A stretch of DNA of 7,464 bases. It comes from an uncultured Succinatimonas sp. (GTDB lineage: Bacteria; Pseudomonadota; Gammaproteobacteria; Enterobacterales; Succinivibrionaceae). The position numbers and the translations under genes were made by a program. The notes below the pieces were generated by a model. The model worked only from the letters and a program-made list of their open reading frames with translations, was not told where the DNA came from and did not search any database. The DNA lies in the NCBI GenBank assembly GCA_900548485.1, contig URKL01000085.1, forward strand, positions 1 to 7,464. Direction: 5' to 3'. Positions 6,304 to 7,464 of the stretch are shown here, piece after piece (the first letter of the stretch is position 1; the number at the start of each line of letters is the position of its first letter).

Positions 6304-7239
6304 TTAGATTTTATCTACAAAAATATTTTCTTGATGTGAATTTAAGAAATCCTGAACCTCATCATCATGAGGTATAGATGGTGCTGCTCCTTTAACTTGC
6401 ACCGCTAAGGCTGCAGCTGCTGTAGCTTTTGCAACTGCAGTCTTAGCATCAATACCTTGTGCAAGATTGGCAATTAAATATCCCAAATAGGTATCTCCTG
6501 CGGCAGTGGTATCTACGGCTTTAACTTTATAAGAGAGGGATGAAATTGCATTTTTGTCTTTGAGTTTTAAAATTGAGCCTCGAGATCCTAAAGTTAAAAC
6601 AAAAGATGAGTTTGGATATTTCTGAGCTAAAACCTCTAATAAAGTGTAAGGATCGCTATCCTCAGAGAGATTTGAGAGTGCGGCAGCTTCAATTTCATTG
6701 ACAATTAACAGATAACAAAGTTCTAAAGGAAGCTTTAAGAGGCTATCACTTATAGGAGAAACATTTAAACAACATTTCAGGCCTTTTTGTGTAGCTTTAG
6801 TTAGCATGTAATGAAGATTGTTTGTCTCATTTTGCATGATGAGGAAATCACCGTTTGAAAAGTTTTCAAGGGTTTCATCTATTTCTTCACAGCTTAGGGA
6901 TTGATTGGCACCGCCAAATAATAAAATACAGTTTTGACCATTGCTATCAACTTGAATGATAGTATGTCCTGAACAATCGTCACGATATTTTAAGTGCGAG
7001 TAGTCAATATTATTTTCAAAAAGTGCATCTGTAAGAATTTTACTGTCATCTTTACCAACAGCACCAAAGTGAGATATTTGTCCTCCAGCTCTGGCTACAG
7101 CAATAGACTGATTGAGGCCTTTACCTCCGGCAAAAATGTTGCGGCCAAGAGAGGAAAGAGTCTCACCAGCCTTTACAAAATGCGGTACATCATAAACATA
7201 ATCAATATTTAAGCTACCGTAATTTAAAATCTTTGTCAT
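6304..7239 (-). CDS. rbsK: Ribokinase RbsK (PfkB family)
   Basis: This kinase phosphorylates D-ribose to D-ribose 5-phosphate with ATP, feeding the pentose phosphate pathway and nucleotide synthesis. It has 311 residues, the normal length. The N-terminal sugar-kinase signature GGKGLNQSIAVARAGG is at 38-53, FGGANQ at 108-113, the NxxE motif NEIE at 181-184, TLGSRGS at 216-222, and the C-terminal signature DTTAAGD at 243-249 with catalytic base D249. All key residues appear intact. The ATG at 7239 has an AGGG seven bases upstream. It is the first gene of the rbsK-rbsD-regulator unit and is preceded by a leader with nested inverted repeats. Deoxyribokinase or another pentose kinase is possible, but rbsD next door makes ribose most likely. 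Confidence 0.95.
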   Translation of the reverse strand: MTKILNYGSLNIDYVYDVPHFVKAGETLSSLGRNIFAGGKGLNQSIAVARAGGQISHFGAVGKDDSKILTDALFENNIDYSHLKYRDDCSGHTIIQVDSNGQNCILLFGGANQSLSCEEIDETLENFSNGDFLIMQNETNNLHYMLTKATQKGLKCCLNVSPISDSLLKLPLELCYLLIVNEIEAAALSNLSEDSDPYTLLEVLAQKYPNSSFVLTLGSRGSILKLKDKNAISSLSYKVKAVDTTAAGDTYLGYLIANLAQGIDAKTAVAKATAAAALAVQVKGAAPSIPHDDEVQDFLNSHQENIFVDKI

Positions 7240-7422
7240 TGTATATCCCTAAAATAAAAGTCTATCTCTATAGAATCTTAAGCGAGAGATAAAAAATTTT
7301 TAGACTTTAATTGTGTAAGCGTGATGTTATTTAAAAAAAGAATTTATTTAAAAATAATAATATGACAAAAAAGATAAAAAAATGATATTTTTCTTAACTA
7401 AAGATAATTTGTAAGTAATATC
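7240..7422. other. AT-rich gap upstream of rbsK
   Basis: No coding frame is evident. It contains the nested inverted repeats near rbsK. A possible weak promoter lies further up on the minus strand: TTGTCA (in TTTTTTGTCATATT around 7359-7364) followed 16 bases later by TAAATT. No clear operator of the direct-repeat type found before rbsB is visible here. Confidence 0.4.
7257..7308. repeat. Nested inverted repeats in the rbsK leader
   Basis: The outer arms AAAGTCTA (7257-7264) and TAGACTTT (7301-7308) and the inner arms TATCTCT (7263-7269) and AGAGATA (7285-7291) are exact inverted copies, with a nine-base AT bulge on one side. They end 18 bases before the rbsK start codon, close to its ribosome binding site. 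They may be an mRNA leader hairpin or an operator. I cannot assign a known riboswitch. Confidence 0.5.
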
Positions 7423-7464
7423 CTAAAGCTCCATCGTTCTACTCGCTTCCGGTAATTCAAAAGT
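7423..7464 (-). CDS. Possible C-terminal end of an unidentified gene (partial)
   Basis: The last bases are less AT-rich than the adjoining gap, which hints at coding sequence. One minus-strand frame entering from the window edge reads TFELPEASRTMEL then TAG (7425..7423). A second reads LLNYRKRVERWSFRILLTNYL to a TAG at 7400..7398. I cannot decide between them or recognise a family. Confidence 0.25.
   Translation of the reverse strand, partial: TFELPEASRTMEL

Noticed and set aside
6994..7212. Plus-strand frame opposite rbsK
   Set aside because: It is antisense to the conserved ribokinase N-terminus.
7305..7335. CRP-like site TTGTGTAAGCGTGATGTT upstream of rbsK
   Set aside because: Only one half resembles TGTGA; the second half does not match TCACA at the right spacing.

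Overview
The window is two unrelated-looking pieces joined near position 540. All recognisable genes run on the minus strand. From about 545 to the right end lies a ribose uptake and catabolism cluster. Its protein sequences and moderate-to-low GC suggest a gut-type gammaproteobacterium, perhaps near Succinivibrionaceae; that placement is an inference from sequence style. From 1 to about 530 the DNA is much more AT-rich: hand counts give 60/240 G+C at 181-420 against 55/120 at 601-720. This part looks like a low-GC Firmicute/Clostridia, with strong GGAGG-type and TTGACA-type signals.

Layout in the direction of transcription (right to left). The right edge may hold the tail of an unidentified gene. 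An AT-rich leader with nested inverted repeats precedes rbsK (ribokinase), rbsD (ribose pyranase) and an AraC-family regulator gene. These three are tightly packed, with a 10-base gap and then a 14-base overlap, and end in a textbook intrinsic terminator at 4602-4640. A gap of about 470 bases follows. It holds palindromes, a pair of direct repeats that look like an AraC-type operator, and a -10 box. The transport operon comes next: rbsB (periplasmic ribose-binding protein), a strong intercistronic hairpin, a DUF2291 protein, rbsA (double ATPase) and rbsC (permease). rbsC breaks off after about 103 native codons at the junction.

Left of the junction are a complete single-domain rhodanese gene, a good sigma-70-type promoter, and the first 34 codons of a THUMP-type class I RNA methyltransferase that runs off the window. 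Nothing links these to ribose metabolism.

How the genes work together: RbsB captures ribose in the periplasm and RbsA/RbsC import it. RbsD interconverts pyranose and furanose forms, and RbsK phosphorylates ribose to ribose 5-phosphate. The AraC-type protein is the likely local activator in place of the usual LacI-type RbsR. DUF2291 is an uncharacterised, membrane-anchored or exported companion of such transporters.

I found no CRISPR array, transposase, integrase, tRNA or rRNA. The most unusual feature, the rbsC/rhodanese join, is more likely an assembly chimera or recent rearrangement than a new system. The points of real biological interest are the AraC-type control of a ribose locus, the DUF2291 protein without a lipobox, and the structured non-coding regions.
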